Of a stretch of DNA of 64,000 nucleotides, positions 10,250-18,469 are shown piece by piece. The stretch is taken from positions 248,001 through 312,000 of the forward strand of contig CAJQUW010014381.1 in assembly GCA_907163375.1 (NCBI GenBank). The letters are read 5' to 3'. Under the pieces are notes generated by a model. That model did no database searches. It saw only the letters and a list, made by a program, of their open reading frames with translations, and was not told the origin of the DNA. Both the position numbers and the translations under genes were made by a program. The DNA is from Prostheceraeus crozeri. Taxonomy: Eukaryota > Platyhelminthes > Polycladida > Euryleptidae. Positions within the stretch are counted from its first letter, which is position 1. The number at the start of each line of letters is the position of its first letter.

Positions 10250-10625
10250 ATGAATACACCGTCGAATCCCTATGCCCTACTCATGCCAAATGCCCCACGC
10301 AAGAGGCAAGTGAAAATTATTTACGATGGTGAGGTCGAGCCGCTACAGTTGGACGAGGAAACCATCATCATTTCCGACGATGAATCCATCGCCATCTCCG
10401 ATGATGAGACGGAGAAGTTAGAGGTGGAGTATGGTGACTGTGAAATTCTGCGAGGTGCATTCCTCAGTGTCTCGGCAAAAGACATAGTAAATCAGTGATA
10501 TTAACATTTTACGAGGTTGGCAAGAGCTCTTCTCCCCAGATAGCCAAAATCGTAACGAAGAGGAGTTCAATTATGTTAATGTTATGTTTCGCCTGGTTGT
10601 GAAACGTATTGCCGCTTTGGAATAA
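10250..10625 (+). pseudogene. Small acidic Maverick-associated protein, one frameshift
   Basis: Unrecognised family. ATG 10250 opens a 82-codon frame with an N-terminal Asn/Pro-rich start, a basic patch (PRKRQVKIIYDGE), then a repeated acidic motif (IIISDDESIAISDDE) resembling SUMO-interacting or acidic binding motifs. It stops at 10496-10498. Without the frameshift near 10500 it would continue with LRGWQELFSPDSQ and VMFRLVVKRIAALE to the TAA at 10623-10625. The two parts look like one protein of about 125 residues. A TATA box lies upstream and an AATAAA overlaps the stop (10621-10626), so it may form a self-contained transcription unit. Confidence 0.5.
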
Positions 10626-10626
10626 A
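10621..10626 (+). terminator. AATAAA polyadenylation signal overlapping stop codon
   Basis: AATAAA overlaps the TAA of the acidic-protein gene, giving a minimal 3' end. Confidence 0.4.
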
Positions 10627-10639
10627 TGTGTATCATGAC

Positions 10640-11960
10640 AGTGTTGTTTTTCCTTCATATAAACTACTTGGCTTCGAAATGATCATCGAGTAAGCATATA
10701 GTCGATTGGGAGTTATTGTTAGAATAAGATATCCTATCATCTAGACACTTAACATATTTACTAGAAATAATTTAACATATGAAAAATGATTTTAGGTGAA
10801 TCAATTGAAGAATGTAACTTACTTTCAACACTCAAAGCTTGTTCAAACTTTACGTTTCATCTAACGGTTAACATTAACTTGTGCTATATAATCTATCTAA
10901 TCCCTAAATCCAACCGTAGATGAACCTATCCTTCAGCTGATGAACTTTAGGACTTGTGATGTGTGATATGACCAATGTGATGGACTTAGTGTTATCAAAT
11001 GTCATGTAACTTATTGCTAACCCTAGATTCACACACAACGTTTGTGACACGACTTTACCTGTGTTTATAAAACATTCAACACAGTGTAGCACACATCTCC
11101 ACTCAATATAAAACCTTTTAACACGGTGAAAGTAAGTTACAAAACAATCCACATAGTGCAGTAAAAACTTTTAGATACAACTTTCTAGCGGTGTGGTGAA
11201 CACTGTTTTCATATAACAACATTCTAAACCATCAGTCCCACTGCAGTAGAAGACTCCTTTAGTAAACCTGAATTTCTGTTGTGAGTACACAAGATAGTTA
11301 CTGCTTACTTTCAATTTGATGCAAACATCTTTGCCATACTTCACTGATCCCACCTAACATTTATAAAACGTGATGAGCATTTATTCTAGTTGATTCACTG
11401 TTGTGTCTATCTAATTTAACAAGTAAAACGTATTCGCTTCTACATTGCTTTGTATCCACTTTTAATCATGTAGCTAATACTGTATAGTTTCATACTTCAT
11501 GATTATCATTGATCATCTAACTTTATCATTCATGTCTAATGCTAGCATTTTAGAAGCCTTTGCGTTGTTGCATGGTTGACTTCAACACTTAGTGGGTTTT
11601 AGTTGTAGAACTCTTGTACATTGATAAGTTTTAAGTTTCATGCGATCGTCCTTCACTTGTATCCTTCATTCCAATGATTAGCAAAACGGAACGTCTGATC
11701 TAGTTGTCATAGGATTGAGTTGTTGATGATTTCTTTCGTCTTTGTGTTTGACGTGAAACTTGATGACCAGCGTTTAACTTACACACTTACCGATACGTCT
11801 TTCATTACTTTGAAACTATGTTGTCATGAAATGCAAGGTCATACTCCATTCAACACTTATTCCTATCCATCTCACTTTTTATATCCAACATGTTAAACTT
11901 AGACTTGGGTTTTTCATGACACATTCAAGTCGTCAAAAACTTGCATGCGTTGTCTAATAT
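10640..11960. other. Gene-free AT-rich sequence
   Basis: No coding signature, terminal repeat or tandem structure seen on either strand. The short minus-strand open frames here have no family features. It may be the distal Maverick flank or host DNA. Confidence 0.5.
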
Positions 11961-11978
11961 TCAATTCACTCTGTACAT

Positions 11979-12826
11979 CTAACATTGTTTTTGAACCAAA
12001 GATTTAACGTGACTCCAAAAATAAAAGTCCATCGGGGTCAAATCTGGACTTCGTGGAGCCCAATGGAATGGGCCATTGTTAGCGATCCAGCGGTTACCGA
12101 AGTTAGAATAAAGGAAAGAGTTCGTCGTGTTCGCCCAATGACATGGTACACCATCGTGCATGGAGATGGTTTTTGAAAAACGTCTCATCCTATTCATCGC
12201 AGGAATAGCACATTCTTGCAGCATTTCGAGGTAGTCCTTGGCCTTGACCGTCGATTCAAATAGGAATGGTCCTATCACTCGACCGCGATACATCCCTGCC
12301 CAAACACAAACTGTCGGAGATTTTATTGGTACTTCGTGAATTTCATGAGGATTGTTTTTTCTCCAGATAACGCAGTTATGGCGATTGATGCGGCCATTCA
12401 GATGAAATGTCGCCTCGTCGGAAAAAATACGCTGTTAAGATAGGCGTCATCCTCCGCTATTCTGGTAAGAAACTCGGTGCACATTTCAAGTCTGGCAGCT
12501 TTGTCAGATGGGCACAGGGTTTGAGCCGTTGTACTGTGAAAGGGCTTCATTCCTATATCCCTCTTCAAGTGATCTCGGATAGTTGAGTAAGGCATGCTCA
12601 ATTGATTAGATGTTGAAATAAGTGACGTTGATGGATGATCACTGAACAGCTGCTCGATCATATTATCATTTAGAGATGGTCGACCGCTTCTGTCACGGTC
12701 GTGAACAGAGCCAGTCTCTTTGAATTTTTTGAAGCACTCTCGAATGGTCTTTTCTGCTGGTGGCTTGCTATCATGCAGAGAATGCCACTTCCTCTGGACA
12801 GATGTCACAGATTTCAATTCTGCCAT
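11979..12826 (-). pseudogene. Tc1/mariner-superfamily transposase, frameshifted
   Basis: DDE/D transposase of the IS630/Tc1/mariner superfamily (Tc3-like). On the minus strand 12826-12398 has an N-terminal helix-turn-helix region (VTSVQRKWHS, KFKETGSVHDRDRSGRPS) and a second DNA-binding part (YSTIRDHLKRDIGMKP). The first catalytic Asp region (SDEATFHLNG) follows in another frame because of extra T residues in the run near 12422. The last part (12293-11979) contains MHDGVPCHWA, FGNRWIANNGPFHWAPRSPDLTP and FYFWSHVKSLV. The second Asp and the SPDLTP region are present. The 3' end is truncated soon after KSLV. No flanking inverted repeats were identified. Confidence 0.82.
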
Positions 12827-12829
12827 TAG

Positions 12830-13700
12830 CAGGACAATCGAGATGCGTTCTTCGGTTGATAGTATCGCGAAGTGAAATGAAAATAAACTTCTGTTCTCTT
12901 GATTTCATATCATATTTTTCAGCACTAACACACATCTGAGTGAATCGTATTAATCAAAAGCAGACAATATGAATCCAACTATTCGATTTATTTTGACAAT
13001 AGATATTTGATCACAATGGTTTTACACATAGCACAGAAGCATATAAAAGCATAGATATCTGAACGACATTGGTGTCGTTAGCCTAGGCACATGCATTTCA
13101 ATCTGGTCGCTTTGAAGCCGGTCAGCTATGTTCTCTATCGCATTGACACATATTAGAATCATCAAAAGCTTACAACACCGGGTTGCTTCCAAGAAAAAGA
13201 ATCCAAAAGGACATTCACTTCAGCATAAACTTAGACAGTGTTTGCAAGTTCTTAGCTCATTCATTTATATTTTCGTATTTCATCTGCTCAATTTTGTACG
13301 AAAGCATCTCTAACCCTTGAGCGATTGAATAGATTGTAGTAGATCAAAATGCTTGTTTTGATATAAAACTTTGGTACATTCTTAATTATGAGACGAAGAA
13401 TTAGACTTAAAAATATATTTGCTTTGAAACTACAGGCTTTCGAAATCAGGAAGAGACTTTCCGCTCATCCTGTAATGTAAAGACATGAGATGACTTGCTC
13501 GTAAACACTTATGCATGCCTTCATTGACTTCAGCAGGGTCGAAAACCCCAGAAAACCTCCAAAAATAACGAATTTAAATTTTTCAACTTTTTAGTACTCA
13601 TGAAATTTTATAAGTAGTCTGTAAATATAGGTCTGATCAATAGCTATCACATGCATTTCGAATCACCTCAATCGGTACACAGTTGTCCTTCCTTTTGCAA
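12830..13700. other. Gene-free stretch between Tc1-like and CR1-like relics
   Basis: AT-rich; no coding or repeat feature supported on either strand. Confidence 0.45.
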
Positions 13701-13711
13701 TGGGATTACTA

Positions 13712-14432
13712 CTAAGGTTGGTCGATAAATCCTGTTATAACATCCTGCGTATGTACAAGAGCTGTCGAGGTTGAGCCCATGGGTCGGAAAGCGTGCTGTT
13801 CACTGCCGTATAGATTCAGTAAGCTATTTTTCATTGTGCTCAAAATACTTTTTTCAAATATCTTGCTTAAGGCAGGAAGGAGAGATATTGGTATGTAATC
13901 TACAAGGCTTGGTTTCGTTGTCTTTGGTATATGGCAAATTAAAGCAGTTTTCCAACAGTCTGGAAAGACTCGACTGTGGACTGAACTCTCAAAAATGTGG
14001 CGGACAACATCGCAAATCAAGTAAGCGCTTTCTCTTAATAGACGAGGGGGAAATGGATCAGTTCCATTTGATTTTCTGTCGTTGATGCTACAGAGGTGAT
14101 GAAATACATTCTCTGACGTTATCGAACAATTCCATTTTTGTTCATCGAGATTCAAAGGAGTTTCGTCTGGGAGAGAGTTGAAATTGTCTTTAAAGGAATC
14201 GGAGAGAATCTGAAGACTTTCATACACTCCTGAAGAGAGACTGTTCAAAGACGCGGGGGGATCGTTTTCGGCCGCTGATATCGTTGACTAAACTCCAAAT
14301 ATTTCGATTTTTACTTAGGCTAGCTTTGGTCCACACATCTTTTGCTTTCTTAACTTCTGCTCTCACTTTAGTCTTTATGTGGTTGTAAACGTTCCATTGT
14401 TTCTTTCTGTAGGCTTCCCAGCGGTCGTCCAT
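13712..14432 (-). pseudogene. Non-LTR reverse transcriptase N-terminal half
   Basis: The linker region (14432-14220, WEAYRKKQWNVYNHIKTKV, NIWSLVNDISGRKR) leads into RT (14248-13712) with SNGTDPFPPRLLRES, FPDCWKTALICHIPK, YIPISLLPALSKIFEK and EQHAFRPMGSTSTAL. These correspond to RT motifs 0 to 2a. The frame stops at a TAG after VITGFIDQP. The palm motif with the catalytic Asp pair is absent downstream, so the element was truncated inside RT. Confidence 0.82.
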
Positions 14433-14536
14433 CAGTGTCTTTAAAACGGGTCATCCAAAGTTAATCAGAGGAGGAGAGAGCGATGAACTTTCTAGGATTA
14501 TGTTGAACAGCTTCGATCATCAATTCATAGAACCTT

Positions 14537-15217
14537 TCACGCTTCTCGCTTACTGAGTATGGATAAAAAATTGGACGAAATGGACGAAAAATTGGCACAT
14601 GATAAGGTATTTACAAACGCAGAAATGTGAGACCTTCTAAAGTCATAGACGTTTTGTATCGTCCTGATATTCGCCTTAGATGCCTTCTTTGCAGTGAGCA
14701 ACACACAGTTGTGATCAGAGGTCTTCAATGAGAAAAGGGTGTCATCAAAATTATTAAAATCACCACAAGATATCAATTGTCTTTCAGGATGTTTACATAG
14801 ATGCTCATCACCTACACTGACAATATAATCAGCAATGAGTACATGGTCACTTTTCAAAAGATTAGGTGGTATGTAGCACAGAAAAACAGAGGCGTTTATG
14901 TCAATTAGCTCATAGGATAAAACTTCAATGGTAGAAGGGCAGTTAATATCAGTTAAATGACAGGAGAAATTGCAATTCTGGTGTATCCAAGAACAGACAC
15001 CACCACCCTTTCTATCGTTGCGGTCTTTACGCAAAAAAGAATAATTGTTCAATCTCAATAAATCATCTGTGATACCAGAGTGGAGCCATGATTCTGTCAC
15101 AGCAATAACCATATGCCTTTTTAAAGCAATTAATGCAAAAAGTTCATAAAGTTTATAAAAAATCGATCTAGCATTCAGCAATAACAGTCGGAAAAGAAGC
15201 TCCATGTTTTGAAACAT
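14537..15217 (-). pseudogene. Non-LTR AP-type endonuclease domain
   Basis: Nicks target DNA to prime reverse transcription. Minus-strand motifs in order are LLNARSI, AVTESWLHSGI (catalytic Glu), RKDRNDRKGGGVC, and CGDFNN, with a late SDHNCVLL region that holds the SDH motif. These are the landmarks of the exonuclease-endonuclease-phosphatase fold. The segment between GDFN and SDH looks short, suggesting an internal deletion. The frame is open for 226 codons and ends at 14537, where RT linker sequence follows in other frames. Confidence 0.78.
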
Positions 15218-15760
15218 TTATAGAAAGTTTTTGGATGATTTGCATCGTCTTTCGAGCAGACCCTATCACGGTAGATGATCACATTTGCACCTTTATTACG
15301 ACGTGAGATCAATTCCTGTCTCAGTTGATGGAAGCGGTGTTGCTGGAAAGGTGTTCGATCGATGTTAATATATACGTTGGAAAATTGAAAATGTCGAAGA
15401 AATTTTACAGATCTCAAGATAGCATGTTTGTCAGTCACAGATTGACAAGTAATTGAAATAGGTCTTTTGCTATCCTCTCGAGGTTTGCCAATTCGCTTGA
15501 TGTTTGAAAGATTGATGCTGTTTAAGTTCAGGGCCTTAAAATTTTCAGAGCATTTGGCTTTGTCTGCTTCTTGTCTTTGTTGGAGACTGCCTTCACTTAT
15601 CTCTTCCAACCCAGATATTACGAGATTCAGCTTCCTTCTTTCACGCGACTCCATCTCTTCAACTATGTGGAAGATCACATCATTTATTCAATGTTTCTTC
15701 AAATTTCGACATGTCAACCCTCAATGCACTCATCTGAGTCTGAGTCTTCTTGATTTCTGC
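15175..15760 (-). pseudogene. Non-LTR ORF1 nucleic-acid chaperone-like protein
   Basis: Read from about 15760 downwards: a short coiled-coil-like segment (QTQMSALRVDMSKFEETL), a break near 15678, then RRKLNLVISGLEE, IKRIGKPREDSKRPI and KFLRHFQFSNVYINIDRTP with RQELISRRNKGANVIIYR. A coiled coil followed by an RRM-like fold and a basic C-terminal part is the layout of ORF1 proteins in CR1-like elements that bind element RNA. It overlaps the start of the endonuclease reading frame. Family assignment rests on pattern, not on a search. Confidence 0.6.
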
Positions 15761-15765
15761 GCTAT

Positions 15766-16480
15766 GCTGCATGCCTCAGATGAACCCACTTTCGAATTTT
15801 ATCGCAAACCAGCAAAGAAAAACCGTTTTGTACATTATCGTTCCCATATACCTCAAGCAGCGAAACTGAACTGAACGAAAAAGACAGGATATCAGAAGGA
15901 TGCTCGAATGATGCAACATATAAAAAATGTGAGAATAATTTAAATAGAACTCTTCAACGTAACGGTTATCCTGATTCAATGATAAAAATAGCAAGCAATA
16001 AAAAGAAAACGAAGTTAACAGAATGTTGAATACATGTATTTCCCACTTCCATTCGTCTCCGAAAAAGTAGACGAACAAATCAAGAACGTGTTTCGCTGAG
16101 AAAACATAAATATTAGAGTAATAAGGAAGAACAAAACCTTACGAAGTGCTTGGAAACAAAAACGAACGACTCCAGAGTGCACACTCCAAAATTGTCCCAT
16201 CAGAAATAACAAAATGTGTTTCCAAAGGTGTGTAGTATATCAAATTACATGTGACAAGTGCAAACAATTTTATATTGGCAGCACCGTTATACATTTGCAC
16301 CTACGATGTCGTGAACACACCACCAACATCAACTCATCTGTATTCAACCCTGCAAACATGAAACATCTATAGGACAATAATAAGAACAACAGTTTTGTGA
16401 TTTGATAATAATTCAACCAACCTTCGTTTGAGAGAAGCCTATTACATTAACAAGCTACAACCAAGGATCACATTTTCCGG
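15766..16480 (+). pseudogene. Penelope-like element fragment: RT end plus GIY-YIG endonuclease (copy 1)
   Basis: A + strand fragment begins within the RT C-terminus (EPTFEFYRKPAKKNRFVHYRSH). After a frameshift near 15872 it continues with RISEGCS and LQRNGYPDSMIK, then a linker (LPFVSEKVDEQIKNVFR). The GIY-YIG endonuclease follows: CPIRNNKMCF, VVYQITCDKCKQFYIGS, and LHLRCREH; a CXXC pair precedes the YIG motif. It ends near LREAYYINKLQPRI. Penelope-like elements join RT to a C-terminal GIY-YIG nuclease in this order. At least two frameshifts and stops are present, and most of RT is missing. Confidence 0.78.
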
Positions 16481-16664
16481 GATCTTGGGCGGTTCTACAT
16501 CCAATGCATTTCTCATTACAGGGTCCTTCGGATTTCTCAACGAATATTTCAGAGCAGGTTCAATTACAAATACTCTGAAATATTCGTTGAGAAATCCGAA
16601 GGAGACAAGACCCTGTAATGACAAATGCATTGGATGTAGAACCGCCGAAGATCCCGGAAAATGT
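16470..16664. repeat. Snap-back inverted repeat, arms about 85 and 92 bp, loop 18 bp
   Basis: Positions 16470-16554 are the near-perfect reverse complement of 16573-16664, with a few single-base differences and small gaps, separated by 18 bases. The right arm is coding sequence of the second GIY-YIG fragment; the left arm is an inverted duplicate of it. Confidence 0.92.
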
Positions 16665-16973
16665 CTTAAGAAAAATGTAATTTATGAAATCAAATGCTTG
16701 ATATGTGATCAAAGATACATTGGTGAAACGTCGAGAACAGTACAACAAAGAATTTACGAACATACGAAACAAAAATCATCACACGTAAAAATGCACATGG
16801 ACCTGCACCAGAATAATGATGAAACACCAGCTTTCTCCTGGAAGATCCTGCATCCCGTGAAAGCAAAGAAGTTGAGAAAAGCTACTGAAGCTCTCTACAT
16901 ACGAGATTGTGACCCACAAAAATTGATAAATGGATGCAAAGGGTGGTGGAATGTACCCATTTTCTTGACTTAA
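16560..16973 (+). pseudogene. Second GIY-YIG endonuclease domain (Penelope-type, copy 2)
   Basis: An open frame to the TAA at 16971-16973 encodes CNDKCIGCRTAEDPGKC, VIYEIKCLICDQRYIGETS, RIYEHTKQKSSH and, near the end, RKATEALYIRDCDPQKLIN. This is a full GIY-YIG endonuclease with a preceding Cys cluster. It is clearly diverged from copy 1 (YIGETS against YIGST). It is preceded not by RT but by an inverted copy of its own start (16470-16554). The nuclease part itself is open, but no RT is attached. Confidence 0.75.
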
Positions 16974-17154
16974 TCTCCCTCTGATAGACTTTTCTACATC
17001 TATTTACTTTTATTGGACATTCTTGTAGAATTTTTTTTATTAGAGCTTTCTGTATCATTTTTATGTTGCATTGTAGGATTTCTTGATAGGATAATTTTGA
17101 ATTCTGTATATAATCGTTAATGCATGATATATCTTTTAGCAGAAAATAATTCTT

Positions 17155-17440
17155 TTGATAAAGCCTACGGCGAAAATTTGGGAGAACAACCTAGTTGTTT
17201 TATTTGCGGAAGAAGGGGTAATAGGCCAACAATTGATTGATTTTAATTTCAAAAACATAACTTGATCCGCAATGGCCAAAATTTTGGACAAAATTACTCT
17301 TCTCTTGCCATAGTTTTGTATATCTTGTATATTTTTTTATACATCTCTTCATGTGAATTTTAAATTCCATTCTGTAAATCATTCACTTGCTGCCTGATGA
17401 TAGCTACAGATAGTAGCAGAAATATATTGCACTAATTAGC
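17155..17440 (+). ncRNA. Possible degenerate hammerhead ribozyme motifs at Penelope 3' end
   Basis: At 17394-17422 CTGATGA is followed by a stem (GCTAC/GTAGC) and GAAA, then a second potential stem (TTGC/GCAA) around 17427-17443: the order of a hammerhead core. A weaker analogue (TTGATAA, GCC/GGC stem, GAAA) lies at 17155-17175. Penelope-like elements are known to carry minimal hammerheads in their terminal repeats. I could not make a convincing stem I, so activity is doubtful. Confidence 0.35.
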
Positions 17441-17463
17441 AATTATACATGAATTCTACTAAT

Positions 17464-18260
17464 TTACTTGGCTCGTTCCAATTTCTGAAAAATAAAATGT
17501 CTAGCCAAGGAATATTCCCAATTGAATGGATAAGACCATTTCGTCGGATGAAGCGTTAACAATTCTGGGCCCTGACACCACAGTCTGCTGTCTTTCGATT
17601 CCGCAAAAGTCATTCCGTGTGTCGGAAGATCCCCAGATTCTCCGATGTTCAAACGTAGCGAAATTATGTTCCATCGAGATTTCGAATCTCTTTCAGGTGA
17701 TTTTCGACGAAGGTAGAGCGAAGCTTAGAGCTGTTGATCCAATGTAAGACACATTCGGAATCTGACTAAATGACACAGCGAGACAAGCGATGCGGGAGTT
17801 GCGAGATTAAGTAATTCATGATGAGAGAACCGATAAGGACACCAAATAATTCGAGCCGTGGAATAGTGATTTCTTTTGAAGGGGCGAGCGGCTTTCTTGA
17901 CAGGATCAATGAAGTGGAGATGAATTCATTTTTATTGAATCGGAGATAGGCACACGATGCGCAAGTTTGACCAGAAGCGTCACAGAAGCAGTGCAATTCA
18001 ATCGAACCAATCTTGTACACCAATGTAACGAGGAATCAACAAGGAAGAATTAGCAGCCAAGTCAAATATTAGGGCCTTCCCGATGTTTTTTTCATTGGTT
18101 CTGATGATCTTTCGCCCAAAGTCTTAACACTTTCGTTGGCTTCTCGAAACAATATTTTTCCTCTCACAGTTGCGGGAGAGAATAATCCAAGTGGGTCGAA
18201 TAACTTGGCAGTCGTACGAGCTCACTTTGTGAATGCACTCACTATTCTGAGGCATGGGCC
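17464..18260 (-). pseudogene. BEL/Pao RT thumb and RNase H-like region
   Basis: From about 18220 downwards on the minus strand: FDPLGLFSPATVRGKI, the signature joining RT to RNase H in BEL/Pao; then (18023-17766) IELHCFCDASGQTCASCAYLR and KEITIPRLELFGVLIGS, with the FCDAS catalytic Asp region. The end (17652-17464) has DLPTHGMTFAESKDSRLW and GPELL, corresponding to the BEL NPADLPTRG and GPEWL region. Frames change between the parts. It continues the element whose protease and RT lie at 23.4-25.1 kb. Confidence 0.82.
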
Positions 18261-18282
18261 GCAAATTTTCAGACTGATTGTT

Positions 18283-18461
18283 CATAGATATCTACTCAGA
18301 GTCTTGCATTTCCATTCAGCTAGTCGTCGGCAGAAGCGTTTCGATTGTTTGATGACATATCAATCATAGATATATTGTTCATAGATATCTACTCAGAGTC
18401 TTGCATTTCCATTCAGCTAGTCGTCGGCAGAAGCGTTTCGATTGTTTGATGACATATCAAT
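18283..18461 (+). repeat. About 86-bp direct tandem duplication
   Basis: A segment starting TTCATAGATATCTACTCAGA occurs at about 18283-18368 and again at about 18376-18461, separated by about 7 bases and nearly identical. It lies exactly at the edge of the insertion that splits the BEL/Pao element. Confidence 0.9.
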
Positions 18462-18469
18462 CAGTCTGC

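Larger units (their letters stand above)
1..10640 (+). mobile_element. Decayed Maverick/Polinton virus-like element (partial)
   Basis: The span is defined by its genes on the + strand: RVE integrase with chromodomain, basic core-like protein, double-jelly-roll-type capsid protein, adenain-like cysteine protease, a nuclease-like ORF, a second structural protein and a small acidic protein. This set and the adjacency of integrase, capsid and protease are characteristic of Maverick/Polinton elements. Protein-primed DNA polymerase B and the FtsK/HerA-type ATPase are not visible, and neither terminal inverted repeat could be identified. The copy is therefore partial or continues left of the window. 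Most genes carry frameshifts or stops, so it is a relic. A Harbinger transposon interrupts it at 4569-8165. Confidence 0.85.
13700..15765 (-). mobile_element. CR1/jockey-group non-LTR retrotransposon, 3'-truncated
   Basis: Minus-strand order is ORF1 (about 15760-15175), apurinic-type endonuclease (15217-14537), linker (14432-14220) and the N-terminal half of reverse transcriptase (14248-13712), which ends abruptly. The RT catalytic palm and 3' tail are missing, so this is not a simple 5'-truncated copy; its downstream part was deleted. The 5' side abuts Penelope-like sequence near 15765. Confidence 0.8.

Noticed and set aside
15467-15874. 135-codon + frame spanning 15467-15874 as one gene
   Set aside because: The first part is antisense to non-LTR ORF1; only the last about 35 codons are real Penelope-type RT. 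The fusion is accidental.
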